Below the pieces are notes generated by a model. That model ran no database searches and was not told the DNA's origin. It saw only the letters and a program-made list of their open reading frames with translations. 64,000 nt of DNA from Silene latifolia (taxonomy: Eukaryota; Streptophyta; Magnoliopsida; Caryophyllales; Caryophyllaceae), in NCBI RefSeq assembly GCF_048544455.1, contig NC_133537.1, positions 2,401,807-2,465,806 of the forward strand. The letters run 5' to 3'. A program made the translations under genes and the position numbers. Numbering within the stretch: the stretch's first letter is position 1; each line of letters opens with the position of its first letter. Shown piece by piece: positions 12,801 through 25,000 of this stretch.

Positions 12801-13623
12801 AAAATAAATAATTAAATTGATGGGCATATTGTCATTAAATTCACATTACCTTACTAGATGCCTTTAAGTCCGGACGCTTAGAAGATGATTTAATAGGTTT
12901 TCCGTCAGACTGCTGTGGAAGGCATAAACCATATTAAAACTAAATGTTAGAAAAAATAATAATAATAACTTGCATATTCTTCAAGCAAGCAGAGCACCTT
13001 TCTCATTTCTTCTTCCGCTTTTTTGCATCTCTTCTCTTCCTCCTACAGCCGCCACCATCACCAGGAAGTTACAAAGTTTGTCAAGCAATAATGAATATAA
13101 ACTCAATAAATATATCAACCCATCAACATTTATAATACTGTACCTGAATGAAATGCAGATAGTAATTGTTGAACGCTCGGAGAGTCTCCTTAACCTTCAA
13201 ATGAGCGCTCTTCTCCAAAGAAACCCCGGCATCAACTTCCCGCGGCTGAATACCTCTCCCCATTAAACCGCCCTCTTCCTCCATAAACTCCCTGGGAAGG
13301 CTCTTAACCATCTCCACGGAATCTGTGGACTCCCCAAGATGGCTCTTATCAATCTCCTCAGAGACTGTGGACTCCCCAAGCTCAGAAACTGTGGAGTCCA
13401 CAGGAAGATCCTTAACCATCTGCTTGGAAACTACTGGCATAACTCCAGGCAACACTGTCTTCTTCGAGTGTTTCTGTGTGGTCTTACGCTTCTTTGGAGG
13501 CGTTTCATTGCTGGTCGACTGCATTGACTTTTCGGTGTAACATACTTTCTTGCCTCGTGTACGCTCACTCCTCCTTCTACCACCCTCCACAACTTCCACT
13601 ATCTCGACTTCTGCGTCCGTCAT
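6889..13623 (-). CDS. SUVH4: SUVH4/KRYPTONITE-type histone H3K9 methyltransferase
   Basis: Fifteen coding exons, highest to lowest: 13623-13144, 13042-12998, 12909-12850, 12748-12694, 12594-12485, 11410-11234, 11105-11007, 9695-9597, 9240-9191, 9096-9008, 8556-8397, 8314-8209, 8129-7947, 7693-7469, 7002-6889. All junctions are GT-AG and the phases close, giving 683 residues (Arabidopsis KYP has 624). Order: a charged, Ser/Thr-rich N-terminus with KKRK clusters; LRAFNNYYLHFIQEEEKRC (about 145-166) and SKRPDLKA, typical of SUVH4; an SRA domain (about 213-365; VDVGHQFFSRAEM, SGQYEDDLDN, YTGQGGHDL) that binds methylated cytosine; a Cys-rich pre-SET (about 405-505); SET (about 515-655) with FINHSCEPN and the YDYGY tyrosines; and post-SET CYCGAAGC at the very end. 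It deposits H3K9 methylation and feeds CMT3-dependent non-CG methylation, which silences transposons. A 5' UTR exon near 14563-14640 probably splices to 13644. Start chosen: MTDAEVEIVEV, the first ATG after that acceptor. Confidence 0.95.
10033..10227. mobile_element. Hairpin MITE in SUVH4 intron 7
   Basis: Its 42-bp ends (TATAGCCATACAATAGCC...AAATTACTTGTTT) are inverted at 10186-10227 with about two mismatches, so the 195 bp can fold into a long stem. A degenerate sibling lies at 6541-6681. I see no clear target duplication. Confidence 0.7.
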
Positions 13624-13773
13624 GACTAAATAAAATATTAAAACCTGCATAAATGAAAAAAAATTAAAGTCTGTACACTCAAATTCGCGACAGCAAACTC
13701 TAATCATACGAGCAACTATAAAGAATCCTTCTATCTCCTACTCTTATCTTATTACATAATACGGAGTAATATA

Positions 13774-13981
13774 CTCCCTCCGTCCCGGTCAATTGTTGTC
13801 CTTTTGTTTTGGCACAAAGACCAAGGAAAGAGGAAAAGGCCAATAACTAAATGACAAGTGGAACAAATTGAATGAGAATGATCAAATTACTCATCAAGTT
13901 TATTCTTAAAAGAGAAAGGACAACAAATGACTGAGACAAACCAAAATGAAAAAGGACAACAAATGCCCGGGACAGAGGGAG
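13774..13981. mobile_element. Stowaway-like MITE, SUVH4 5' UTR intron
   Basis: 208 bp from CTCCCTCCGTCCCGGTCA to CCCGGGACAGAGGGAG, with TA at 13772-13773 and 13982-13983. It has the same orientation as 3170-3375. Confidence 0.9.
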
Positions 13982-13983
13982 TA

Positions 13984-14070
13984 CTCCTTATGTTCCAATC
14001 ATTTGTTTACCTTTTGATTAAAATACTACTCGCAATTAATATAAAAGGTAAACAAATGATCGAAACAAAC
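13984..14070. mobile_element. Short Stowaway-like hairpin abutting the previous MITE
   Basis: TCCAATCATTTGTTTACC is mirrored by GGTAAACAAATGATCG about 60 bp later. A similar degenerate hairpin (AATCATTTGTTTAACTTT / GTAAACAAATGAATGA) lies at 14418-14490. Confidence 0.5.
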
Positions 14071-14562
14071 GGTTGGTAATATTTATTATCCTATCATGAT
14101 ATCATACCATATGAATCCATATAAAAGGTAAACAATTGATTTTAGACAAAGTCCGGCAACTCGGAGACACAAAGCATGAAGCAATAAGTTATATTTGCAC
14201 ACACAATTGAATTTTGAAAATAAAATATTTCGCAACAATACACAATGTGAGATCATCAACAAGGGTAAGACGGTGTACATACGACTTCCTCTCAAATACC
14301 GCAATTACCACAACATCAAATGTAAATAAACACATTAAATTAGTGCTAAATCAGTAAGTTAATTTTGAAAATAATCACAATGCTATGCTACTACAATTAG
14401 GGCATAAAATTAACTCTAATCATTTGTTTAACTTTGATTAAAATACTTATCACGATTAATAAAACACGTAAACAAATGAATGAAACGGAACGAGTACTAA
14501 TTGGTAGAATTAAATGACAAAAAAAACAAAAGATGATACCAGATGATGAATTGCCTTTACCT

Positions 14563-14650
14563 TGAGTTTTGGTGAAATGTGGAGGGAAAAGGAGAGGTTT
14601 TGAAATGAGAAAGTGAGAAACTGAAAGAAATGAAGTGCAGAGGAGGAGGA
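14563..14650 (-). promoter_or_regulatory. SUVH4: Probable 5' UTR exon of SUVH4
   Basis: On the minus strand a purine-rich leader ends CTCAAG|GTAAAGG, a good donor. The matching acceptor is TTTATGCAG|G ending at 13645, twenty-two bases before the start codon. This is inferred from splice-site quality; there is no expression evidence here. Confidence 0.4.
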
Positions 14651-14659
14651 CAACTGTCT

Positions 14660-16300
14660 TTAGGTTTTTAAAAATATTTGAATTTCAATTCATTCTAGGA
14701 TATCGGGCAGACGGGCAGTCGTGCGTAATAAATAAAAGTAAGTAAACATTCGTACTAACGAGAATCATGGGTAGCCCAAATGCCATGGAAAACCGTGTCA
14801 GTGGATTCAGGACCCTACGTCTCTACTCATATCCATTAGATCGGACCCTAATAGTATAGATATGGATCTCATTTTTATGGATATGAGTCGGATATGGATC
14901 GGACCCTGATCGATCCGGTCTTAGACCTAATTGAAACGAAATTATAATTTATCACTAATAATTATGCAGTAATTAAATTTAGTTTCACCAAATCAAACAT
15001 AATAAATAATCAAACTAGCATTTAATTTAAATAGTCATTAATCTAGAGTTTGTAATGTTTTTTGAAATTAAATTAGTAAACTTTTTCAAAAAATTATAAA
15101 GATTGACCTTTAAAAAATATCGAATTCGGTCTTTTTGATCCGGACCTAGAATAACCGGTGTTGGACCGGACCGAAGATTGAAAGCTAAAAAAATGTGGAC
15201 CGAGAACCGGGCCTAAATGAATGCGGTCCGGTTTCGGTCCGGCCCAAATGGTCCGTTCCTGTCCATTTTTCCGGACTGGACCTAAAGTTGCTTAGTCTTA
15301 CACAAAACACACAAACCACTCGCACATGAGAAATGACCCGCAAATAACTACCAAAAATGGAAATAGATAACTTCTCATCGGAACAGAGGGAGTAGATAAC
15401 TATTAATCGGGAAGGATGGAGTAATAAAAGGGGAGCATTAATAAAGGGTCAAAGGAGGGTCGCAATAAAGACCAAGTAAGAATTTGGAATTTTTTTTAAA
15501 CATGAGTTGTCAGTGTTGTTGTAATTGTTCTAAACCAATACAGTTAAAACGAGTTTATTGGATGGGATAAGAAATGACTTGTATCAACGTTCCAAAATGA
15601 ACATGTTATTTCATACACACACTTGCTAGATCATACAAAACAAAATTATGACTTTTACCGACTTTGTCCATCACTTTTCATACCCACAAACCAAGAACAA
15701 TTGAGAAAAATGGGGGAGGACCACCGACGACGATATACATAGTTGATGACACGAAGTCACAGACCGATTCGTGGATGCTACTTCCTTTACCTTCTTAACC
15801 ACTCTTGTCTCCCACCCTTTTCCCAACCTCGACTCCTCATTACAGGCTGAATAACAGTATTTTCTCCCGCCTCCTCTACAACCATCGCGCGCACAACGAC
15901 ACCTCAACACCCTCCCCTTTTACACATTCAACCCTCTTCCTCAACCACCCACGAACTCCGACATCCACGTTGACGACTACCCTCTCCCTCTTCTTCGAAG
16001 ATTACTCACAATCACCAAAACCACCCCCTTAAACAAATAACTTCCAAACCCTTATTGTAAAAAAAAAAAAAAAATCTTTTAAAAAACATCAATTCAATCA
16101 ATTATTAAACAACACGGAAAAATTACCTCTTATATATGTGAATTAAAATCCATACATTTTAAAAGAAATTGGTTTAAGTTTGTGAGCAAGTAGAAAAAAA
16201 GAGTTTTTTTTTTGAGAAGAACGGTAAATCTATAAAAACAAAAACAAAATGCGTATAATTTAGCACGGGTACGTGTGACAATAACGTTATACACAATTTT
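14660..16300. other. Spacer between SUVH4 and the DCD gene
   Basis: At 14800-15290 there is a repeat-like stretch full of GGACC/CGGTCC motifs (GGTCCGGTTTCGGTCCGG), probably an old transposon without recognisable ends. At 15670-16030 a pyrimidine-rich tract is open on the plus strand (15805-16032). I recognise no protein family in it. A poly-A run lies at 16061-16075. Confidence 0.4.
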
Positions 16301-17518
16301 TCTGGGTTGCAACTGCAAAAAGAACATCAGACTCGCATTACCTCCATTATCAACGACGGTAATTCCTTCGCTCTCTTGCTTATTTTCTCATGTCACAATT
16401 CTTCTACAATTATTATCTGTTTTGGTGATTATTTAGTTTAATCGCGGTTTAAAAATTCTAGGGTTTTGTAATTTTCATGCTTCAATTTTGCTTATTCGCG
16501 TTGATAATGTGATTATTTGAAGGAAACCATGGTTATGACACTTCATGAATTGCAGTTTGAAGCTAAATTGTGGTGAAATTTGAGTGAATGCTAGTGTTCA
16601 ACTGCCTGTCCAGAATCTTGAATGTAGTGAAATTAAAGGATTTAGTTTTCCGAGACGAACATTTTGGGGGTTTTACAGTGATGTATGGCGTTTTATTATG
16701 AAATTGGTCTATTTTGTTGCTATTTAGTCGTGTTTAGAGTAGGTTTTGCCGCGGGTTTTTGATAATTTATGGAGTATGGTGTTAATGGTAATACCGAAGG
16801 GGATAGGTGAAGGTTGCGTCTTGGGTTGGAGGCGTTACACCGGGTTCAATGAGACGTAATTTTATGCTGTTAAGCTTTTATGTTATCTGCAAGACCATAT
16901 CTTTGTCTTTGGAATGCTGGCTTTTGCAAATCCGAGTTGTACTTGCATTTCAGCGATTCATCTGTTGCGAAGGAAAATTAGGCGTAGACTGCTTAGACAT
17001 ATATTGTTAGCTTCACCGTCTGCAGCTCACTCACTACTTGTCACCCAATTCGGGAATTACGTTGTTTTCCCTGTCTGGCACGACTTGTTATTCTAGTTTC
17101 TTTTGGAGATTATAGTCTGTTACACTAAGTGTGTCATGTTTCTTCTTGCATTTGAATGTCCATGTCCTCCAGATGATCGAACCTTTGTTTTGATTACATA
17201 CTAGCTTTTCAAGTATTAGAAATGTAACGGATAGAAAAAATCAATGATATACACTAAATCAAATCTGCTTTCATTTAGGTATTCTATGTGTTTTGCTTGT
17301 ACCTTCTTGTAATTATTGTATGCTAGCTTATAGAGTGAGGTGAGATTTTTGTTTTGGTGTTCTGCTACAGTTTCTGAAGTAAATAAGATCTCACCGTCAT
17401 AATTGTAAATTTCTGCATCTGGATTTGTATTACTCTCTCATTTTCCCTTTTTGAATATATTATATTCTGATTCTTAGATCTGATCGCGGCCAATTTAAGG
17501 CGTATTGATAATAGAAGG

Positions 17519-20500
17519 ATGCAGCATATAAGTTATGCAAAGAAAAGAAAGATGGAAGCTTCAGAAAATAATTCTACAGCTCTTGCCCATGTTCGTTCAA
17601 CTTCTCAACATGTTGATTCTGGTATTCCAACTACATCTGGCACGACTGCCATTGTTGATGCAGACATGAGACAAGATCCTAGATTACAGGGGGGTTTTGC
17701 TGGATATATATTCATGTGCAATGCTAAAACAAAAGAAGATTGCTTCATCTACAGGGTTTTTGGTCTTCCAGCGTCAAGGATCGATGTTGTAGAACAAATA
17801 AAGCCTGATGCAAAATTGTTCTTGTATGACTTTGATGTGAAGCTCCTGTATGGCCCCTATGTTGCTGACTCTGTTGGGAAATTAGCACTTGAACCATATG
17901 CTTTTGGGGGAAGATTCCCTGCTCAGGTACCTCGATTTCAACCTTTTCTAATTTGGCAAGTTAATTGATTTACTCCCTCTGTCCCGGTCATTTGTTGTCC
18001 TTTTCCATATTGGGGTGTCTCACTCATTTGTTGTCCTTTCTATTTGAAGAATGAGCTTGATGAGCAATTTGATCATTCACACTCCATTTGTTCCACTTGT
18101 CACTTAGTAATTGGCCCCTTCCCCTTCCTTGGTCTTTGTGCCAAAACCAAAGGACAACAATTGACCGGGACGGAGGGAGTATTTGTTATGTAAGGCAGAG
18201 GCATCGAACGAGTGGTTGAAATCTTGTATGCTGTGTCTAGCGTCAGTCCATTACCATTTTTTTTTTGTATTTGTGTGTATTATAAATAAATATGTGATGC
18301 ATTGGTGAAGGATCTTTAGGAGTTCTCGGTACAGGAGGGGCTGGGATATTGATCAACAATCGGTACACACTCTTCTGGTGCTGCCTTGTTCACTAATGTC
18401 TTCACTAATGTCTCTTCTGGTGTTACCTATTTAATGGAAGAATATTTTATGTTCACTATTTTCCCTTTAATATTAGCCGGGAATGGGAAGGAGGAATTCA
18501 TCCCTTCATTATCTGTAGGTGTCTTTTTTTCAGGCTCTAAATTGGCCTACCTTAAGTGCTGGATCTTATGCTGTCATGTCAAGAAGAAACATGGGTAAAT
18601 GCAATAATAATGAATCTAAGATCGTTTTCTGACACCTTTATTTACTACTTTTCTAGGTGAAATTCTCGATTGCCAATGATTGCTTACCTTTGCCAGAGGC
18701 AGCTTTCAAAGATGCTATCAAAGAAAATTACCTTAGTAAATTCAAGTTTAAGCAGGATCTCAGCTATGAACAAGTGAGTAAAAGCCAAGGCCTCGTTCGC
18801 CCTTTTATTTCTGACTTCACTTTTTCTGCACCAGTATTCTTTTAAAAGGCCTATACTCGATATTGCTTATATTTGATTGTGTTCATGCAATGTTAACCAG
18901 GTAGACAAGTTGGTTTCACTGTTTCGTCCTATCACTTTAAGATCTCCAAACCAGGCTTCCTTGGCCTATCCCAGTCACCGTTCTGCTCCGGTTCCGGGAA
19001 TACCATTGCCTTCTTTGCATTCTACTCACAACCAAATACCCCTATCAAGGGGAGGTGAAATGCCTTCTAACCTTTATCATTCGCGTATTGCTTATGGGCG
19101 GTATGGGTCAACACGTTCACCCCAACCATATCATCCAGATGATCCAAGCTTTCAACGACATGATACTCATCCGCGGTAGGTTCCCTTGTTTGCCCTTTTC
19201 AGATTAGACTCGGGCACGGTTAATTTCATTGTTATTTTATCATATATTGTGAAGAGGATTCAAATCACCAGGCATTGCTGCAGTGGTACCACTGGTCACA
19301 TTTTGCACAAACTCGTCAGTGGGTTTGAATCTGCCTTCTAGAAAGTGGACTGGGGTGACACAAGGTTGTCTAATGCAATATGAATACTTGATATTTAATT
19401 TTGATATCTACTTAATAGTGATAGAGCATGATATGAGATTTCTGGGGCTTGAGGAGAGTATGGTGACGAAGAGGGCACAATGGAGGGAAAGGATACATGT
19501 GGATTTTTTGTATTTGATGTTATTTGACATATTTAATGTTTTTATTTAATTTTAAAAAAAACTTATTTATTCTTCTCTCCTTTATTAAACCTTTTTTACC
19601 AACCACTTTCTTATATATTTTACTTGTTTTACTTTTAAGGTATTCCGAATCCTTAAACTCTACTTCGTTTTTCAAAATCGTGTTTTAATCTTTATTCTCG
19701 ATTTAAATTTTAAGTTTTTATAAAAGAAATCCGGACTTCTATTTTAAAACCTTTTAAGTTTACCTTGACTTTGTATTATGTTTTGCTCTCCCTTTTGTTT
19801 TTCATTTTTCCCTTTTCTTTTTTTTTTCGCATTTTGAGGTGTGCGTTCACCCATGGACGGTTCTAAAGGATGATTCATGTCAGCCGACCCCAAATCATTT
19901 TGGGATTAAGGCTCTGATGTTGTTGTATCTACTTAATAGTGTATTGAGACTTAGAAGTTAGAATTTAAACAAACGGTGTGATCTTTGTTACTCCTACTTT
20001 ATATATTACTTGTCATACACGTGGCTAACACTCTATACACACATTTGAACACTTCATTTTAAGCCAAAAACATGTGGAATTTTCATTAAAAAAAATAGCC
20101 GTGTGCGACACTTGGCCACAAACCCATGTTGAATTCTTCAAAATGATTCTGAACAGTGAACACAGACCGTGATATGGATATGCCACATGTGAATGAATTT
20201 GCGATTCACTGGGGTTTCGTGCGAATCCAGTAATCCTGGTTGGCAAAATAAACCTTTAGCTACGTTTGTTGCTATGAATGATTCTACAATAATTTTTCTC
20301 ATTGACATGCCTTTTTACAGAGAGGGAAACATACCTGTTCCTCCACAAATTCAAGGCAGTGTCCCCTCGCCAGCTATCCGATCCTCATCCTTACCGCCTT
20401 CTCATTGGGTTGCTATGGCTGCCAGAACCCAGATTCCCAGTGACCAAACTTCGACCTTCAACCCATCACTTAGCAATGCACCAGGAGCAAGTCATGTGAA

Positions 20501-21071
20501 CCATCTGCAAAATGCGTCAAACTACACGAAACGGGGCTACCATTACCAGTCTTATTCTGGTACTCACGAGGCAGCTGCGGTGCCAGCTGCTATCAATGCG
20601 TACGAGGGGAATCTAACCTCTTCAAGTAACTTTTATGCTCAAGAAAGGCCTCAGCCCGGAACCAGGGAAGTTCGGGCGGTTAATCAGTATCCATATTATG
20701 ATAGTACTAACTCCACAGGATTGTCTTATGGGCATGGCTATCAACCATATATCGGGCTCCATCAAGACGTAAATAATGTTGCTTATGGGAATCAAACGTA
20801 TCCTATTTCTCAAGTTCCGATTCCTGAGGCAAGTGCTGATCCAAATGCGGCCTCAATCTATGCTAATTACTCGACAATGGCATATGGATACCAAAATGAA
20901 GGATATACTGGTTATTATCAGGCAATACCGCAAACCAGTGGACAAAGTACCAGTGATTTGCCTGTCCAGGCCTATGCCCAAACCCAAAGCTTACCAGGTT
21001 TAGCGCAAACAGTGTCTTCTGGAAGTGGTGTAGTCGATAATGCTCGTTCTTATTATAATCAAGGATATTAG
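17519..21071 (+). CDS. DCD-domain protein with Tyr/Gln-rich C-terminus
   Basis: Four exons: 17519-17926, 18657-18773, 18901-19175, 20321-21071; 516 residues with phases closing. The DCD (development and cell death) domain spans about residues 59-190: [49 protein letters not shown] and AFGGRFPAQ are its conserved blocks, followed by a second-exon segment ending [14 protein letters not shown]. The C-terminal 250 residues are low-complexity, rich in Tyr, Gln, Ser and Pro ([29 protein letters not shown]), as in stress-related DCD proteins that form condensates; that last point is family inference. The first ATG ([15 protein letters not shown]) adds a short basic stretch; MEAS at 17552 is an alternative start. 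A leader exon probably ends near 16360, with the acceptor near 17479. Introns hold a Stowaway MITE (17973-18179) and a LINE tail (19265-19930). Confidence 0.9.
17973..18179. mobile_element. Stowaway-like MITE, DCD gene intron 1
   Basis: 207 bp, CTCCCTCTGTCCCGGTCA to TGACCGGGACGGAGGGAG, with TA at 17971-17972 and 18180-18181. Same family as 3170-3375 and 13774-13981 but in the opposite orientation. It starts only 46 bp after the exon 1 donor. Confidence 0.9.
19265..19930 (+). mobile_element. RTE-type LINE, 3' end fragment
   Basis: The end reads CATGTCAGCCGACCCCAAAT...TTTTGGGATTAAGGCTCTGATGTTGTTGT, the characteristic plant RTE LINE tail with TTG repeats. Upstream, [20 protein letters not shown] (from 19449) resembles the last residues of RTE reverse transcriptases (a conserved R-x-x-W-R-x-x-I-x-V block). 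The remainder of the element is absent or decayed. It lies sense in the last intron of the DCD gene. Confidence 0.65.
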
Positions 21072-22052
21072 AGTTTCCATCAGATTTGGCTCACAACTTC
21101 ACTCCGAAAAGTTGATGTTGTATGACTTGTGCCTGACAAAGTGCTTCTTAACTCGCCAGGGTAAAAGGCCTGCGTGACACTGTTGTAGACTAGTGTGTTG
21201 TTGATAGTTAATTATGGATGAACTTTTGTTTTTGAGGTCAAAGACTTGATGTAATTTGGTAGGATCTGTTATTAGTACCGGGAACATGGAAATGACCCAT
21301 ATGTGCGCCAAGGTCGAGAGGTAATAGATGAATGTTGATGCTTCCAACCTTTCTGCAATCGTGTCAACATGAATCAACAGTATTTCTTTTTTTCAAGTTC
21401 ATACTGGTAACTGGTAAGTTGAGAGCTTTGCTCATTCAGCTGAACAAAGCTTTGCTCATTCAGCTCAACAGTATCATCAGATGAACAAACTTGACATAAA
21501 AATCGCAGTTGTCCTGGCAAGTTTTGGCATTTTTATTTTTGGTAGGTTGTTTTGTTCAGGCATAAAAGTCGGAACCATGATCAAAATCATGTACTCATGA
21601 ACAGTCCTCAACAAGTCAGCATCTAGTTATGTTTGACACTGCAGTAGGGCACAGGCTACGAGCCTACGAGTGGACTGAAAGCTCCTTCCCTAGTTTCTTG
21701 AAAATTGAATGATATGGACTATGGAGAATATGCTTAATATAAACTAAGGAGTGCATGAATATAGCTCAAATTTAAATTTGTACTCGCTTGTCGTGACAGG
21801 AACAACTCGTGAGCCCTGGATTAAACAAACTCCCGAGTCCTAAAACATAGCAGGATGGTCTATCCTGTCATATTCCATCAATAATCAATAATGATTAACA
21901 AAGTTAAATTGTGGTGATTTATTGCTGACAAGAATGAGGATACAACAACGAAGAATCATCGTTGACAGAAATTGATCGTATAATGTCCCAACATTTTTTT
22001 TACCAACTCGATTATTGGCTATGAGACTAATGCACATTTGACATAGCCAAGT
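21072..22052. other. Convergent spacer between DCD gene and NAA30
   Basis: The 3' UTRs of both genes probably occupy each end. A 24-bp perfect-to-near tandem duplication (AGCTTTGCTCATTCAGCT) lies at 21424-21471. Nothing else is recognisable. Confidence 0.5.
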
Positions 22053-25000
22053 TTATAAAAAATTGGAGCAATTGGGAGTATAACTTCCTTCAACCGGAAC
22101 TTGATCCCCCTGCTCATCCCTATCTGCCGAGTTATGGAAAGATGGATGCGATTCTGGACGGGGGAACAACAACTTCAACCTGAATGCATCCACCCCATTC
22201 AGGTAGTATCTGAATAGTCGTTTTGCTCTTATAAACCCAAGACGACCATATAGTGCTAGGGCTCCTTTATTTGTGACTTCAGCTTCCAAAGTTACCTTCC
22301 AAAATTGAAACAAATATGATTGATTATAAACTTTAAGTTTAAACATCGAAATTGTAGAAGTAGATTTGGGTCTTGGAAAATTAGTTACATCCTAAATTCC
22401 CCTTCCTACCAAAGAGAAGGGGAAGCTTTCACTAAGCTAACTCCAAGTTTCAGACGGTACAAGCTTTTACGGGTCATAATCAAAATATGGAGTATATCTC
22501 GAACCAAGGAAATAAAGAGCAATAATGTTTGATCATAACCTGAAGATTCTGTTTCCTTTCCTTATCAAAAAAAAAAAAAAAAAAAAAAAAAATAACCTGA
22601 AGATTCTTAGCCCGTTCTCAAAATTGTGGATTCACAATATTCCGGAATTCCCATTATTTGAGGATGATCTGTAAGCCGTAGACGGCTAATGTTTTCACAG
22701 TCAAACACATGGGCAAATGTCGGTGCTTGTGAGTATTATTAAGAGTTATGACGATCCCTAGGTTGGAGTGGCTCAGATCAGGCCCAATGCAAGCATTAAG
22801 TTAGACACAACAGAATCAAAATGATTGTGTATGTCAAGTTGGATTATTACCTATAACAGCCAAATAATGCATTCATAATTTCCTAAAAAGAGGTTCTGGA
22901 AAAGACCGTTCTACAGTAGGACATGGTAAGTCAAAGTTTCCGTGAAAAGGGAGGGGAGGGGGAAGCAAGAAAGGGAATGAAGGGTTTGAGTTTTCCTTTC
23001 AAATCTTTCTTATATCGGAAGGATTCCAATTTACCCTGAAGGGGGAAAATTGAGGGATCTATTTGGCTAACCAACCAAAGGAAACCACTTCCCTCCTTTT
23101 CCTTTCCCTCCCTTTCCGTTCAAATCCCTCCGACAACAGGACTGATTAACCAAATAAGTCATAACTGATGGCTACGAATCTACGATAGGCCTTAGACTTA
23201 GATGCAGCCAGCAAGATAACTATACGTATTATCTGGTTTACTTTGAGATCATAAAATAACTGGACGATAGATGAGTGTATACTCGATTAAGAGAAATACT
23301 TAATATGAAAAATTAGTGATTGTACGATCACCCTTCCACTTCCCTCCAAATTTACTCTATCGAAACAAAGAGTTGATCATCAATATAATGAACTGAATCA
23401 CTTTGTGGGTTTTTTTGTTTAAAGAACTACAAGATGGCGATTTCAGACTAGCACTTATAAGATCTCTAAAAGTTCAAACCAAAAAACTGTCTACGTCCTT
23501 GTTTATGAGCACTTAATTGATACAGTTCAGCGTCGAGGGGTGCAAACTGCAAAGAAATACTTGAAATTCTTATGTAGCAACGAAGTAAAAATGACATACC
23601 TCTTCGCAACCAGATTGCATCATCGCCTTAATTGATCTTGTAACTAGTTCAGTTGCTGCCAAACCAAATGAGAAATAACGGTCAGAAAGAACAAATAACC
23701 TGATGCTTGCATTTAACGCTTCATAGCCTATGCAACACAATGCCAACTCTAACACTTATACCCTTTGTTTGAATGGAAAGATTTGGAGGGAAAAGGAGGG
23801 GATCAGAGGGGAACAACTTCCCTTGGTTAGCAAAATTTGACTTGGAGGGAGTTGGAGCGGAGGGAAAATGAATTCCCTCCCGTTGCCTCTAAGAGGCAAA
23901 TTAAGATCCCTCCAACATAGGAAAGATTCGAAAAGAAAACGTAAGTCTCCATTCCTCCAAGGCTTCAACCCCTCCCTCCTACTTTTGAATCCAAACAAAG
24001 GGTTAAGGTCAATTGCTGAGAAAAATGATAATTAAAGATTTAAGTAAGCAATTGGGAGCAGGGAAGCTGGATGATTACAGTTCAACTGTCCTATTACTGG
24101 TAAACGTATTGTCAAAAATATAGTATCCCCTAAACAAATCATTACAATTCTCCACCAAGCAAATCTATTTCAAAAAAGTGGCTGTAACTGAAATGTCCGA
24201 CGTCGTATTGTTATCCTAGTTTCTTTAGTTTGAAATACCTGGATTTGGTTTTATACAGAATTTCTAAAAATATCACACTGCAAGTGAAATACAGAAGCTT
24301 TTTGCGAAAATCATTGTGACAGTAGAGTAGTAACAGCATGCTAAGCAATTCAAGCACTTCATTAAACACACATGCATACAAAGAGAAATCTCAGGACATA
24401 TATAGTACTACAACAACATTACCCCAGTGCCTCAAGGGCTCCCGCAAATTGCGGGGTAAGGGGGGTCAGATGTACGCAGCCTTACCCTTGTGTTAGCAAC
24501 ACAAAGAGGCTGTTTCCGAATGACCCAAGATGAAAATTGCGTCGAGAACTGCACCGAAGGACCACTCCTTCACAAGAGAAAGAAGCGCAGCCATTTTGCT
24601 TTATTCCATCATAATCCAGAACCAAAGAGTAATGAATCTTTGGCTCCATTGGAAATATGGAACGATATATAGTACTACATCAAAAAAAAGAAGAAAAAAA
24701 GACCGGCCAGGGAAAATGATTTCTTCTTCCAAACCATTAAATTTGGCAGAACGGCACTATGGTGACAACTTTGCTTAGGTCTTTGCTCTCCCATCCCCTA
24801 AATTGGACAATGCTAACGGAATGAAATTTAGACGACTTTATCCTGTCGTTGGAGATGCATCAAAATGCTAATGCAGTAGCGAATATATGGCAGACTATAA
24901 CATGCAGCTTAAGCCAAAATCGAATTCAGCTACCACACATGTTCATGAACACATCAACATCACAAACTTGACCACCAACCAATGCTCAACTTAACCAACC

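Noticed and set aside
15805-16032. Possible exon of a repeat protein (PPR-like)
   Set aside because: Pyrimidine-rich and open, but no helical repeat pattern or partner exon could be found.
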